NCBI RefSeq assembly: GCF_002575655.3
Contig: NC_053041.3
Span: 369,813,054 to 369,877,053, forward strand
Reading direction: 5' to 3'
DNA: 64,000 nt
DNA from: Aegilops tauschii subsp. strangulata
Taxonomy: Eukaryota > Streptophyta > Magnoliopsida > Poales > Poaceae
This document shows, piece by piece, positions 24,101 to 35,699 of the stretch (positions are counted from its first letter, which is position 1; every line of letters starts with the position of its first letter). Below the pieces are notes generated by a model. It had not been told where the DNA came from. It searched no databases and worked only from the letters and a program-made list of their open reading frames with translations. The translations under genes and the position numbers were made by a program.

Positions 24101-26476
24101 AAACAACATTGAAACAGTGACAGACACCATTTTGCTGAATTGCAGTTTTATGATACCTGTGTTTGGTGGCTGAACAAGACCGGGCGGCCCTTGTGCAATA
24201 GCAGGATGTGGTAAGGAGGGATTGGGATTTGTCATCCAACCAGCAATTGCATTTGGAGATGGTGAAACCACAGGTTGAAACGGCTGCAAGATTGAGAATA
24301 TGGTAAATGATAGGATGATATAAAAAGTCAATTCAACTATAGCCGTGATACGTACAGCATGAGCACCCATTGGAGGGAATCCAGCTGTCTTGGGGATTGG
24401 TCCAACAAGAGGACCATTGGCAGGGGGGGGAGCTCTTGCTCCATTGGTAGGAGCTGCACAGGAGTGATCCGTGAAGAGTGTCTTTATGTCAGGGTTTGGT
24501 CTAGGATTCTTGCAGAGCTGATGTTGCCAGTTAAGACTACATGACATAAAAAATCAAAGCAGTCCAGTTAGCATCACCCTCCACAAGAAACTAAAGCAAG
24601 AGAAGGCAATACTGAAAGCCTTGTAGGTCTTCATTATGGAAACAGCCCAAGCATTGCATGTGTTGAATATAGGCAGTATGCAGAAAAAATAGAAAAAAAA
24701 TATGGCACGTCACAAACCTACACATATTTGTTATATTCTGCAAGAACTTGCCATACAGAGTATCCAACTGACACCCCAAAAAAATTGTAAGTAGAAATCA
24801 TATCAAACATATTACCAAGGTAAGAAGCTATGAATTAGTACCTAAAACTTGTCATTTTGCTAATTCTCAGTTGCTTGAAATTATCACAAATCCCTGAAAT
24901 TGCATATTAGTTGGCCTAAAGTTACAACCTGGAAGGGTGCAGTTTTAGTGTACTCTGCAATTTGCATTCCATATGTTATATCTGGGGTGGCATGAGGTAA
25001 GAGTGGTTGGATGTTGATCCAAAGGCTTAGAAATGTGACTCAGATGAGGAAAATATTCAGGCAACTTACGAATGGTCAAGTCATAAAGTTCAAGCAATCA
25101 AATGTCTCAAGTACGTATGGACAACATTTATGAAATGGACAGGACAACTCCCTCTTCACAACTACAACCAGGATTTGGTAAAGCACTAGAAAATGCTAAT
25201 TCTGTTTGCCTTTTACTCAATCACCCCTCTTAATTTCCGAACTAAATGGTTGGAGCATGACCATTGACAATCAAGAATCATAAATAACCCTTATACATCG
25301 TGAAAGTGCTAAACTTCGAGTTTGTGTCTGTATAAAGACTGCACACCTCTTTTTCTCACTCATCCATCTCATTTGAAAGAAAGATGGAAACACGGCCAGA
25401 AGAAAACAAAAAGAAACGGAAACCCTCCCAATATAGCAGCTTTGTGACAGCTCATTTCCAATCTTATAAGTACCATTAGGAAAAACATGCGCTGGCCTGC
25501 TATGTTATATACAAATTTAAACAGAATCTTACGCACATCAAATCTTATTTGCTCAAGAAATAAAAGTACAAATTGTTCAAGCAGACCGCATCCCTCTGTA
25601 GAAAAAAATAGTAACATGGAATTAAATGCATGCAATGAATAAAATTAACCAATCACCTTTGATTGATCAACGTGCGCAGTCTTGAGGCTTTAAATGGTGG
25701 GAAATTAAGCTTGTCTCGGAACAGAGGGTTTGCCTCGATAAGCTTCTTAAGCTCCATGAGCATGATATTCCGGGCTGACTTTGTATCCCCGTATTTGGAC
25801 AGCTGCTCATTTTGCCTGTTTGTGATTTAGACAGAATTACATCCACATTAGCACAATGCACAAGCATTCTGCTGTACGAAAATGCTCCAAACAAGAACTT
25901 AGCAGCACACCTAAAATTATCCAGAGTCAGCAGCTGCGTTATCTCCTTGAACAGCTCCTCGTTAAAGGAGGCAAACACCTTCAAATCCTTGACGAGTATC
26001 TCCACTGCCTTGGCCCGATCATGCCTGCAAAAGGCAAACTGAGTTGAGCGCCTGCAAATCGCTGTTGATCCTGAGCAAATGAGCAGGAGAGGAGAGGCTT
26101 CAATATGACTTACCTGTCGAGGGCTTCAAGGTACTTCTGCTTGCGGATCTCAAAGAATATCTTCATGGAGTAGCGGTTGTCCTCCACCTTGGTGAAGCCG
26201 CTGAGGTACCTCTCCACCTCGTCCCACTCCCCACCCTGGACCAGGTCCTCGAAGTGCTTCATGTTGAAGTAGAAGCCCGATTCCTGCTCCAACCTGCGCG
26301 ACCAAAATGGACGGGGGGTTAAAAAAAACCAGCTTCAACAACTCCAGATAGCTCCAAAACTTTGTCTTGATCAACCAGACGAGACGAGACACTTACTTGT
26401 GCACCGTCTCCTTGAACTTTTCCTCGTCGAGGAACTGCAGGATGAGGAAGACCAGCTCCCTGCTGAGCGACGACAT
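18191..26476 (-). CDS. TPR: TOPLESS/TOPLESS-related transcriptional corepressor, 25 coding exons
   Basis: A nuclear corepressor of the Groucho/TUP1 class that is recruited by EAR-motif repressors such as Aux/IAA and NINJA. The predicted protein is 1138 aa, the usual length. LisH is about 4-36 (LVFLILQFLDEEKFKETVHK), CTLH about 34-92, a Pro-rich linker about 185-330, and two WD40 propellers span about 345-640 and 765-1075. Asn176, the residue altered in Arabidopsis tpl-1, is conserved. Exons in coding order: 26397-26476, 26114-26293, 25911-26024, 25657-25815, 24356-24536, 24157-24283, 23888-23997, 23650-23788, 23458-23567, 23256-23325, 22987-23060, 22706-22801, 22534-22629, 22220-22347, 21865-22099, 21621-21788, 21152-21259, 20934-21083, 20373-20483, 20109-20288, 19809-19937, 19252-19347, 18868-19053, 18494-18666, 18191-18407. 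They sum to 3417 bp, all junctions are GT-AG and no exon has a stop. Which of the grass TPR paralogues it is cannot be decided here. Confidence 0.97.
20578..20736. mobile_element. Stowaway MITE (Thalos-like) in intron 18
   Basis: The 159-bp element has near-perfect terminal inverted repeats, ctccctccgttcctaaatat and its reverse complement, flanked by TA on both sides (20576-20577 and 20737-20738). It lies within the TOPLESS intron between exons 20373-20483 and 20934-21083, clear of the splice sites. Confidence 0.93.
24017..24156. repeat. 70-bp tandem duplication at the intron 6 donor
   Basis: Two near-identical 70-base units, 24017-24086 and 24087-24156, each begin ccaaacaaaaaatgaaac. The right unit abuts exon 6 at 24157 and carries its donor (minus-strand GTATCA). 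The left unit repeats that donor sequence 70 bases further into the intron. Confidence 0.92.
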
Positions 26477-26681
26477 GGCTCCCCCGATCCCGCCCTGCGT
26501 CTCCAGCGCTCACGACGAGGGAGGACTCCCGCCTTGGCGGCAGATCCCCTCCCAAATCTCCGTAGAAACCAGCGCAGGGCCCCAACCGCCCCCCGAAAAA
26601 ACCGCACCAAACACCCAACGAGCAGCTCAGAACCCTAGCAGGACGAAAACCCCGGAGACGAAACGGGCAGCGGGAGCGAGG

Positions 26682-26702
26682 TCACAGCCCAAGCGGACCC
26701 AT
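26682..26702 (-). CDS. Six-codon upstream ORF in the TOPLESS leader
   Basis: Minus-strand ATG at 26702 encodes MGPLGL followed by TGA. It is the only ATG I find between the predicted transcription start and the main ATG, 226 bases upstream of it. It counts only if the leader is unspliced here. It may reduce main-ORF translation; that is inference. Confidence 0.4.
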   Translation of the reverse strand: MGPLGL

Positions 26703-26933
26703 CCCGGCGGGATCTCCCCCGATTCCGGCGGCCCGGCCGCGGATCTGCAGCTCCTGGCGCCGACCGGTGGTGCACGCGTGTCTCCTCCCTCAGCGGCGCA
26801 GCACGTAGACTAGGGTTTGGCCGCCGCCACCGCCGCCTGCTGCTTCCTTCTTCTCCCCTTGGCTCTAGCCGACGGACGGGTTTGCCTTTTCTTATCTCTC
26901 TCTCCCCACTTCGCTTTCTCTCTCCAAAACCAG

Positions 26934-26954
26934 TCTCTCTCTCTCTCTCTCTCT
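26934..26954. repeat. (CT/GA)n microsatellite in the predicted leader
   Basis: About ten dinucleotide repeats, GA-rich on the gene's sense strand, just downstream of the predicted transcription start. Confidence 0.9.
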
Positions 26955-27006
26955 GGAGTAGGGAGTATTTATTTTTCTGGTCTGCTTTTGGTTTTTTGGG
27001 GCTGCG

Positions 27007-27013
27007 TTTTATA
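27007..27013 (-). promoter_or_regulatory. TATA box of the TOPLESS-type gene
   Basis: Minus-strand TATAAAA in the context GGTTATAAAACGC. It predicts a transcription start around 26975-26982 and an unspliced leader of about 500 bases. Confidence 0.55.
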
Positions 27014-27079
27014 ACCACCCCGCCCCGCCAGATTACACGAGAGCCCACGACCACGCACCTCTATTTACTTGGCAGCCAC

Positions 27080-29738
27080 TGACGAGGACGGGCGGCAGGG
27101 GCAAACTGGGTAACTCCCATCGTGAGGTCCGCAGCCGCAGGTAGGGGGGTAAACTTCCGTTAACCATTTCTCGCATCCTTCCTCGTTTCTCCCTCTCACG
27201 CATCCGCGGTTTCGAAATTTGAACGGGGCTTGCCAGCCAGGGTTGAGGTAGCCGCGCCCGCTACAGGATACCCAACTTTTCAGGCGTCTACACTTTTGTA
27301 TCTTTCTTACTTATAACCACAATAATTGATGGATAAGTTTCACCCACTAATATTAAAAAGATGTTATATTTAATCGATCACATCTCGTATATAGAGTGCA
27401 TATCTGGTGATACGGTGCCTCATATGATCCCCTGATCCAGGACAAGGTGGGGCGTTCGATCTAGACTGAAGGTCCAAAATTTAGTAGGCTCAGCTTGCAT
27501 TGGAAACTATGCAAAAGGCACCCTAGATTATTCCATAATACATTGACGAACTGCATATCCCTTCGTTTTGTTCATCTCGTCTTCTTCTTCTTTTGGGTAC
27601 GACTAGTTTCCCCGCCGCCGCCTAGATCATGCCTACCGCAGCCACCATGGCGCATGCCCCATCCACTCAATATCTTATTTTTTGCAGAATCAGAAGAATG
27701 CTTGCTGCAATTACGACGAAGTTCTTTGTTTGGTCACCGGTTACAACATCTTGCTAAATTAGTTCTGGCATCTAATCATGAAATATAGCAGTGTTACAGT
27801 GTTGACTGTTGCTTCCTATCCTAACATGTCTAGCTGAACTCTATATACACACATTCTGTCTTATGAAGTGTCATAGGATTTTTCTTACATACAATAGCTA
27901 AAGAACCACATCTTCAGCCTAGCGTAAGTGAGCATTCAGACTTTTACTGGGTTATGTCTTATAGATTGAGTGATTGACTAAAAGCCATGCCAAATGAGGC
28001 TCAATAATGTTTGACTAACAAAAATCTCAGTTAAGCTCTATGTCAGGCTATGACCACCGGGTACTAGAAATCTATGTAGTTTTTCTCACTTCACAACAGT
28101 TGGATTTAGAGAAGTTCGGCGGATCTAACTTAGTTTTTCACATTGTATTAAACAGACTGACTGGCCATTTATGTTCTTCTGAAGTTTTATGGTGCATCAG
28201 CTTCCACACCAAAAAATCTTTGGGAACAACTATGTATTTGACCTGGCTTGTGTAATTATTTTCCTGCTTTTTCATCATGACTATTTTTCTTCAGTGAAAA
28301 GATGTAGTATCTTCTTTGACGTTTAATAAAAAATATTATGGGTAAAATAAGATGTCAGCGATGTTTAGATTCCTAACAAGAGAACAATGACTTGGAGGGT
28401 GAGTAACAAACTTTTTGTACTTGGCACATTGAACTCGGTACATGTGCAGTTGTCGATTGGTACTCTGTTAGTTGGTCTACGAATCTGGATGTAATTTTTA
28501 TTATTTCTAGTGTTCGTTATACTACCATGTTTGAAGATGAATATATTGGAAGTTTTTCGCAAAAAAAACTATATAGCAAATTTGTAATACTGGCGTGCAA
28601 GTTCTTGCTATTTAAATTTATATATCATTGTTACATGTAGCGTATGCATGTTGTGGGTAATTGCCGGCATTTTCAAGCTTCACTATTTTCGGCATGTTCC
28701 AGTAGTGTTACTAGGTATCAAAATATAGATGGTGCGACAGATATGCAAGTTATTTGGCATCAAAAAAGTGTTTACATATTTTCCATTTAATGTTGCACTG
28801 TTTTTTCGAAAGGCTCGTTTAGATTCTAATTCTTGATTTTATCATGTAAATGTGCATTTGTGCCCACCATTGGATGCAGTACAATGAGAATAAGGACTCA
28901 TGAAAGTGATGTGTATTGAAGTTGTTCCATTTAGCTATGTAATTTTCTAAACTAAATGGTAGTTCTGTAAATATAAATATTGAGGTCGTGCTAATTCCAA
29001 GACAAAGATGGCAGTAAATGGTGCACCGTTTTTTTGGAAGTGCTTCTGTGATCTTTTGATGCAAATGAATGGAAAATGGGTTCTTGATGCAACCTAAAAA
29101 AATTATTCCGTACTAGAAGTGCTTTTTTTAAGTGCTTCTGTTCCAGTAATCATAGGGCATTGCATTCTGTACTAGAAATGTTGGTGGCAACCTGAAGGCT
29201 ACAAGATGGCAGTGTTTCATTTTTGGGGCGATGTGCACCCTCTTAGGCCATTTTTGTGAAGACATGTTACTTTCAGGGGCAAAACGCAAAATGTTCCAAG
29301 AGGCCATATGTAAATGCACTAGCACTTGATCCTACCCCTTTATCTGAGATCTGAAGCATCATGCAGCCCCGGAGCAGCGTATCATCCAATAGACCGGAGC
29401 ACTGGATATTTTCCCCTCGTATATATCATTTCATCTCTGTTTGATCCGCGAGGCCAAAAATCATGGCCGAGCACGGCGCCCCAAACGCAAAATATGTTCG
29501 TCTCATGTTTGTATGGACACACATTTCTGCCGTAAATTTAAGTCAAATTTGCGTTCATGCGGACACGAGTCGGACGTGTTGCGCATCTTCTCGGTGTCCG
29601 CCTCAAGCATGCGCATCAGCCGCCCAATCACCACCACCGGTCCCATTTAATCCAGGTGTGTGGGAGGTTCCCCCATGTCAGCCACCCAGCCCCCCTCCAT
29701 CTGGTTCTTTTTAATGCCACACGTGCTAGTGGAGGGTC
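27080..29738. other. Unassigned intergenic region upstream of the TOPLESS-type gene
   Basis: AT-rich sequence without a coding region I can support. The part at about 29380-29730 is GC-richer and may be an old transposon edge. I see no LTR ends, inverted repeats or protein motifs I would trust. Confidence 0.4.
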
Positions 29739-30062
29739 TGAAGGAAATATGCCCTAGAGGCAATAATAAAGTTATTATTTATTTCCTTATATCATGATAA
29801 ATATTTATTATTCATGCTAGAATTGTATTAACCGGAAACATAATACTTGTGTGAATACATAGACAAACAGAGTGTCACTAGTATGCCTCTACCTGACTAG
29901 CTCGTTGATCAAAGATGGTTATGTTTCCTAGCCATTGACATGAGTTGTCATTTGATTAACGAGATCACATCATTAGGAGAATGATGTGATTGACTTGACC
30001 CATTCCGTTAGCTTAGCACACGATCGTTTAGTATTCTGCTATTGCTTTCTTCATGACTTATA
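29739..30062 (+). mobile_element. Truncated Angela-like copia LTR (5' end only)
   Basis: Starts TGAAGGAAATATGCCCTAGA and matches, in reverse complement, the LTR at 60480-60816. It stops after about 324 bases at TTCATGACTTATA, where element A's LTR begins. The shared tata at the join suggests a microhomology deletion. Confidence 0.88.
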
Positions 30063-32463
30063 TAAAATAATCCGTAGCTCGGATGAAAATGTTTTCTATA
30101 TGAAAGTTGCTCAGAAAAATCCAACGAATCCGAATACATGGTCCGTTCATCTGTCACTTGCCCCTAGCATGCTGAACATGGAACCGTCCCCTCTCTTTTC
30201 ATCTGTCCAGGAAACGCCAGACGTCGGGAACACTCCTTCGGATGTTTCCCCTCTCCGCCTTCAACGTGTAGTATCGCGTTAGTTCACCTCTAGCACCGCG
30301 TATTACCATGTTATGCTTTATGATGCTTTGTTTGCCTTATATTTATTGTTTCTTCCCCCTCTTCTCTCCGGTAGACCCTGAGACCGATGCTGCCCCTGTG
30401 ATCGACTACGTCGACGACGACACTTCTTCCTTTTCAGCAGAGCTTCCAGGCAAGCCCCCCCTTTGATCATCCCGATATCGCCCATTCCATTCTCTCATCC
30501 TTGCATTAGATTTTGCTACTGTTATTGTTTGCTCCTATTCTGATGCATAGCCTGCTTTTGTAACCTGCTTATTGTTACCTACCTGCTTATCCTAAACTGC
30601 TTAGTATAGGTTGGTTAGTGATCCATCAGTGACCCCCACCTTGTCCTTGTTGCCCCTGCTTCATCATCGAAGACCCGATCAACGGGATCGAAGACCAGGC
30701 CCCGGCACCGCACATCACTTTCCCCTTAGTTGCTCGACACTACTGGGTTACTATCGAGTGCCGAGGGTGAGACCTCTTCAGCACTTCTGATGTTAACCTG
30801 TAGTGTAGCTATTCGGTCATGTTCATCGAGGGTGATTTCCTCCTTAACCACTTCCGATACGGCTCTGTCGTGCAACCCCTCAAGTGTGAACCTCGGGGGT
30901 GGTTCCTCTTACATTCACCTTGATGATTACATCGAGTGGAACCCGTCAAGGGTGATTCCTCCGGTTTTCCCCTTGGTGTTAGACACACGGTTACTATGGT
31001 TACTATGACTTTACACCGAACCATGTTACTAAAGACGGGTCGGCCCTCAGGGGTACCCGCGCGAGCTTAATTGCGAGTGATGTGGAGACGGGTTGACCTG
31101 GAGGGTGCCCACGAGATAATTACAAGGCGTGGCCGGGCATTCCTAGCCCTTGCCGCAAGTCCTCGAGACGGGGCAATGGGGTCACATCTTTCGTGAGTCT
31201 CTGCTTGTTACCGCGCGTTCCTAATCCACTACGATTTGGATATTTGATCCGAGGGGCCTCTGGCCTGATAGCACTAACCATCACGTGGGCATAGTATGGG
31301 CGTTCTGCGTCGTATGCATCAGCCGAAGCTTAATAGACGTCATGCGACTGAGCGGCGCGCGCCAGGTTGGATTGGTAAGCTCCCGCCTTTTTTAAGGAGG
31401 TAGCTAGGTCTGCTCACCGGCCGCCCACGCAACGTGCAGGAGTTCCCGGGGTGATGGCCCATGACCCCTGGGGGCATAGGTTTAGTCCGGCGTGCTTGAC
31501 CTCTCTATTAAGCCTAGGTCGGGTTGCGGCGTATTGTTTGGCCGAGGCCGGGCATGACCCAGGAAAGTGTGTCCGACCGGAGTTAATCGAGCATGGTGGG
31601 TAAGTTGGTGCACCCCTGCAGGGAAGAAAACATCTATCGATAGCCTGTCCTACGGTAACGGACACTTGGAGTTGTTTCCCGATCGATACAACTAGAACTG
31701 GATACTTGTGATGAGAATTGGATTGTGATGAGAAATGGATAGTATGGCTCTGGGATTGCTTTCTCGCATGGAGTCGAGAAAGGATCTCTGGCCGAGGTTG
31801 ATAACACTTCTACTACTTTACTTTATGCTACTCTACTTCCTCCTGTTGCTGCAAGATGGTGGTTTCCAGAAGATGCTAGTCTTCGATAGGACTAGGCCTC
31901 CTCTCTATTCTGGCATTTATGCAGCTCAGTCCACATATACAGCCTTCCTTTGATAATGTTGCATATGTAGTGTAGATCCTTGCTTGCGAGTACTTTGGAT
32001 GAGTACTCGCGATTGCTTTGCTCCCTCTTTTTCCACCTCTTTCCTTTCTTCTCGGATGTCGCAACCAGATGGTGGAGCCCAGGATCCAGACGCCACCTTC
32101 AACGACGACTGCTACTACCCCAAGGGTGCCTACTACCAAGTGGAGACCGCCGACGACCAGGAGTAGTTAAGAGGCTCCCAGGCAGGAGGCCTTGCCTTTT
32201 CGATCGTAGATGCTTTTGTGCTAGCCTTCTTAAGGCAAACTTGTCTAACTTATGTCTGTACTCAGATAATTATTGCTTCCGCTGACCCTTGTGTATTCGA
32301 GCTTATGTATTCGAGCCCTCGAGGCCCCTGGCTTGTAATATAAAGCTTGTATTATTTTATTTTGTGTCTAGAGTTGTGTTGTGATATCTTCCCGTGAGTC
32401 CTTGATCTTGATCGTACACCTTTGCGTGTATGATTAGTGTACGATTGAATCGAGGGCGTAACA
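30060..32463 (+). repeat. Element A 5' LTR (first ~1.8 kb missing)
   Basis: The right end CGTAACA is fixed by the primer binding site three bases later. The left end is a truncation against the copia LTR stub. Confidence 0.82.
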
Positions 32464-35400
32464 AGTTGGTATCAGAGCCGACTGCCTGTAGGTAGCCCCC
32501 TTTCCAACTCCTTCGCCGAAGTTGAGTCTAGTCACTTAAAAAACTTTTACTAACATGGCTGTGTGGCTTATGGGCCCACGTCGCCATTGGGTGGTATTAG
32601 GATCTTTTACTCCTCGTCTATACTCTGGGACTCTGATCTCTCTTCCATTTGGGTTAAATAATTTTGCTAACTCTAACACTATGTTCTCGTAACTGCTTCC
32701 TCCCAGAGAGCCCCTTCAGTCCAGATGATCGCCTTCTGCACCAGAAGATTCCGAAGATACTCTCCGATGTTATCCCGATAACTGGTGCTCATCGCGTTTG
32801 CAATTCCCTACCACCGATAAGCCCCTATGACTAACTGCATATCCTTGTCGCTCATACCTTCATCCCAGTTGCTCTTGTTACTACAAGATCCCCCGAAATA
32901 CTTGTCGTTGTTCCGAGAATCCTTTGTGCCTTTTGCTTTGCAGCTTCTTTTTGCACTACGGATAATTCACTTAACCGGAGTTCGTTCGTTCCCAGTTGTT
33001 CATATGCTTTCCAAAATACCTGAAAATGCTATCTGATCTTTCAAAATCCTCTGCAGCCTATTGCTCTTGATTCTCCTTGCCTGCTTGCATTAGGATTAAT
33101 TCCATATGTCTAGCAATATTCTTTAAAAATCTTTGTGATTGTCATTCTGTTCCTATGGATTCAGCGTGTGTGCGAATACTCGCAATCATCAATTAATCCT
33201 TGGAAATTTTCTTTCCGGCTCAGACATCCTTCCAGATATGACCTGGTTCTTTCCCAATCCAGATTTGATCGGGTGAACCTCTAAGTCTATTCAACTTACT
33301 AATCTTTTGATCAGAGCCTCTGCTTCTAATCCTTCGTCTTGAAATCATAATTCCTTTGTACCCAAGCATCGAGTCATTCAGACGTTTCTATAAGTTGATG
33401 CCTTTTCATCCCCTTCTTCATCTGATTGATTACCGATACTCACATCAACTCTGTCGTGAATCGCCAGATCCATTGCTGGGTTGTTATCCGACAGTGTCCT
33501 TCTCATCCAAAATTTTGTGAGTTTTTCCCTGATACATAATACCTTCGGTAAATTATACCATCGGCTTTGACTTCGATACTCTACTTTTGAACTCGTATCT
33601 TTTGCTTGGTTGATGGTTGTATAGATTCATAAAAATTCCCCGATGGGTTGAACTTATGCCTTCCATAATCCATGTGAACCCAAGAGTTCTCACGAGTCTT
33701 ACTCTTCTGGTACTTCGCCAGATAAATCTTATGCGCTACAATTTCTTCGAAAACGAGGAGTGATGAAAGGTTATGCATTGAAGAAGCGGGAGTCGACCTT
33801 GAATCTTTGTGTTCATGCCCATGGACCCGATGTAGAACTTATCATGGAAGCTGCTCATAAAAATAATTATTTCTTTGATACAAGCTTATCTTGTATCTAA
33901 GAATTGATCCTTTGCCATCGTGGTTCCGACCATATTTCCTCCTTGATTCCATTTACTGGATAAGTTAAAATACTTATCCTCTGCAAATCATTTCCCCCGT
34001 CCAACCTCTACTCCGTTTTACCTTCCGGCATTACACCTAGTACTTCATACTGGGAAGTTTTATACCCCATCACATCATTCCTAGCCTGATCGGCTATATT
34101 TTTATTGTGTCAAGTTTTAACTGTGCTACATGTTCCTTATGCCCGGAGCAACTTCCGACGATGAGCTAAGCTTACGATGATATTCCTCATTTTATCATTT
34201 CACCTCGAACAACAAGCTTGACTTCGAGCTTGTGTCGAATCCGTGGTTCTCATAGCCTTTCACTTCATCCTTCCTTTTCTGCTCGATGGCATCTTCATAG
34301 AGTCTCTCGACAAAAAATTTCGTGATCACCGTCAACACTTTGGCTTCTTCAGAGATGTCAATTGAATTCATGGCTAGAAATACCATCCCCGCCCCTCGAT
34401 GGTTTGTGATATCATCGATGGCATCCTTGACTTCCTGCCAACACAGACCTAGTCGTGTTTGGTTATTCCTTACGTTCCGAGGTAATCTTGGAAGTGTTCC
34501 TTTGTATCCTTTGTGATCTTCAGATCCAACTCTTACCCGAAACACCATGTTATTGCTACCTCGAAGCTTGACTATGGTACTCCGTATATCAACAAGAACA
34601 TTGGAAGCACAATGCTAAATGTTTCTTGGTTTATTATTCAAACACCATGGTGTGGGTAATATCATGATTCTTCCCTCGCCCCTTTGTCTAAGTACTTTTG
34701 AACTTGTTGTCCTATCATGTATATCATTCTCTGCCTTTCCTTGGGAAGGACATACCCTCAATTCTTGTGTGCAAACACATTTTTCCTTTCCTTGGTCTGA
34801 TTAATCCTGATAAACACCTTTTCCTTTCCATCGGTTTGTTAGTCTTTCTTTTGATCTATATGATATAAGCAGAAATAATTCCTTGCTTATAAAAACACCT
34901 CGAGGTACAATTCGGTTAGTACGACCCTGTTACTAATGTTGATGACATTCCGGTAACCACCGATGGACGAGAACTTTGCCTATTGGTCCGCCTCGTCTTA
35001 ACGAGCAGGAAAATGGTTTTCTTCGTCCCTCGCCCTTGGTACCAATGTTGTTGCCAACATAACTGACAGGCCATCCTCTGACATGCCTCGGTATCATGAC
35101 AGTGCAAGATGTCAGCGCTCTTTTCTACTTTTAACTCACATGGTGGGCCAATAACCCACAGTTCCACAGGATCCAAACCTGACTCCCCCGTACACCCCTA
35201 TTTCCAAAGTTATTCCTCACACTTGGCTTCGTAGGCAATTCACGAGCCACCTTCCTAAAGATATATGTTGGTATCCGATGCAATATTACTCCCGTTGCTC
35301 TGGATCCCTTTCACACTCTGTTCCATGCAACGAACGATGAACTATCCGCTCGAAACTTCTTAGTGCACCTTCTTACTTTGCTCTCGATGTTTTTCTGGGA

Positions 35401-35699
35401 TTTCAACTCGAGAGATGCCTCTATGCCTTGTTCACTGAGATAGCCCCTAGGTACCTAACATATGTCGAGCTCCGCCTTTCCCGAGTTTTTTCCCCTTATC
35501 TTTTCCGTAAGTACGATGAAGATCCCGAAGAAATGATGATGACTTGCAACAGAGAACTGAAGACATCAATGTAATGGATCGACCTCTTCGAGAAGAGCAA
35601 TCAAGGACGAGAAGATCCGTTAGATTTTCGTAACCAGAACTTTCCCCCTTACTCCCCCTCTTAAATCTCGGGACGAGATTTCTTGTAGTAGAGAAGATT
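32464..35699 (+). other. Element A non-coding interior
   Basis: 3.2 kb starting with the primer binding site and ending before the 3' LTR. The longest ORF (34195-34548, minus) has no recognisable motif and opposes the element's direction. I see no gag, protease, RT or integrase. Confidence 0.7.
32467..32478 (+). other. Element A primer binding site
   Basis: TGGTATCAGAGC, an exact initiator tRNA-Met type site, three bases after the 5' LTR end. Confidence 0.88.

Noticed and set aside
26635..27054. 139-codon minus-strand ORF overlapping the TOPLESS promoter
   Set aside because: It begins upstream of the predicted TATA box, is GC-rich, and has no recognisable domain.
34195..34548. 117-codon minus-strand ORF in the element A interior
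   Set aside because: No recognisable motif and opposite to the element direction; most likely chance.
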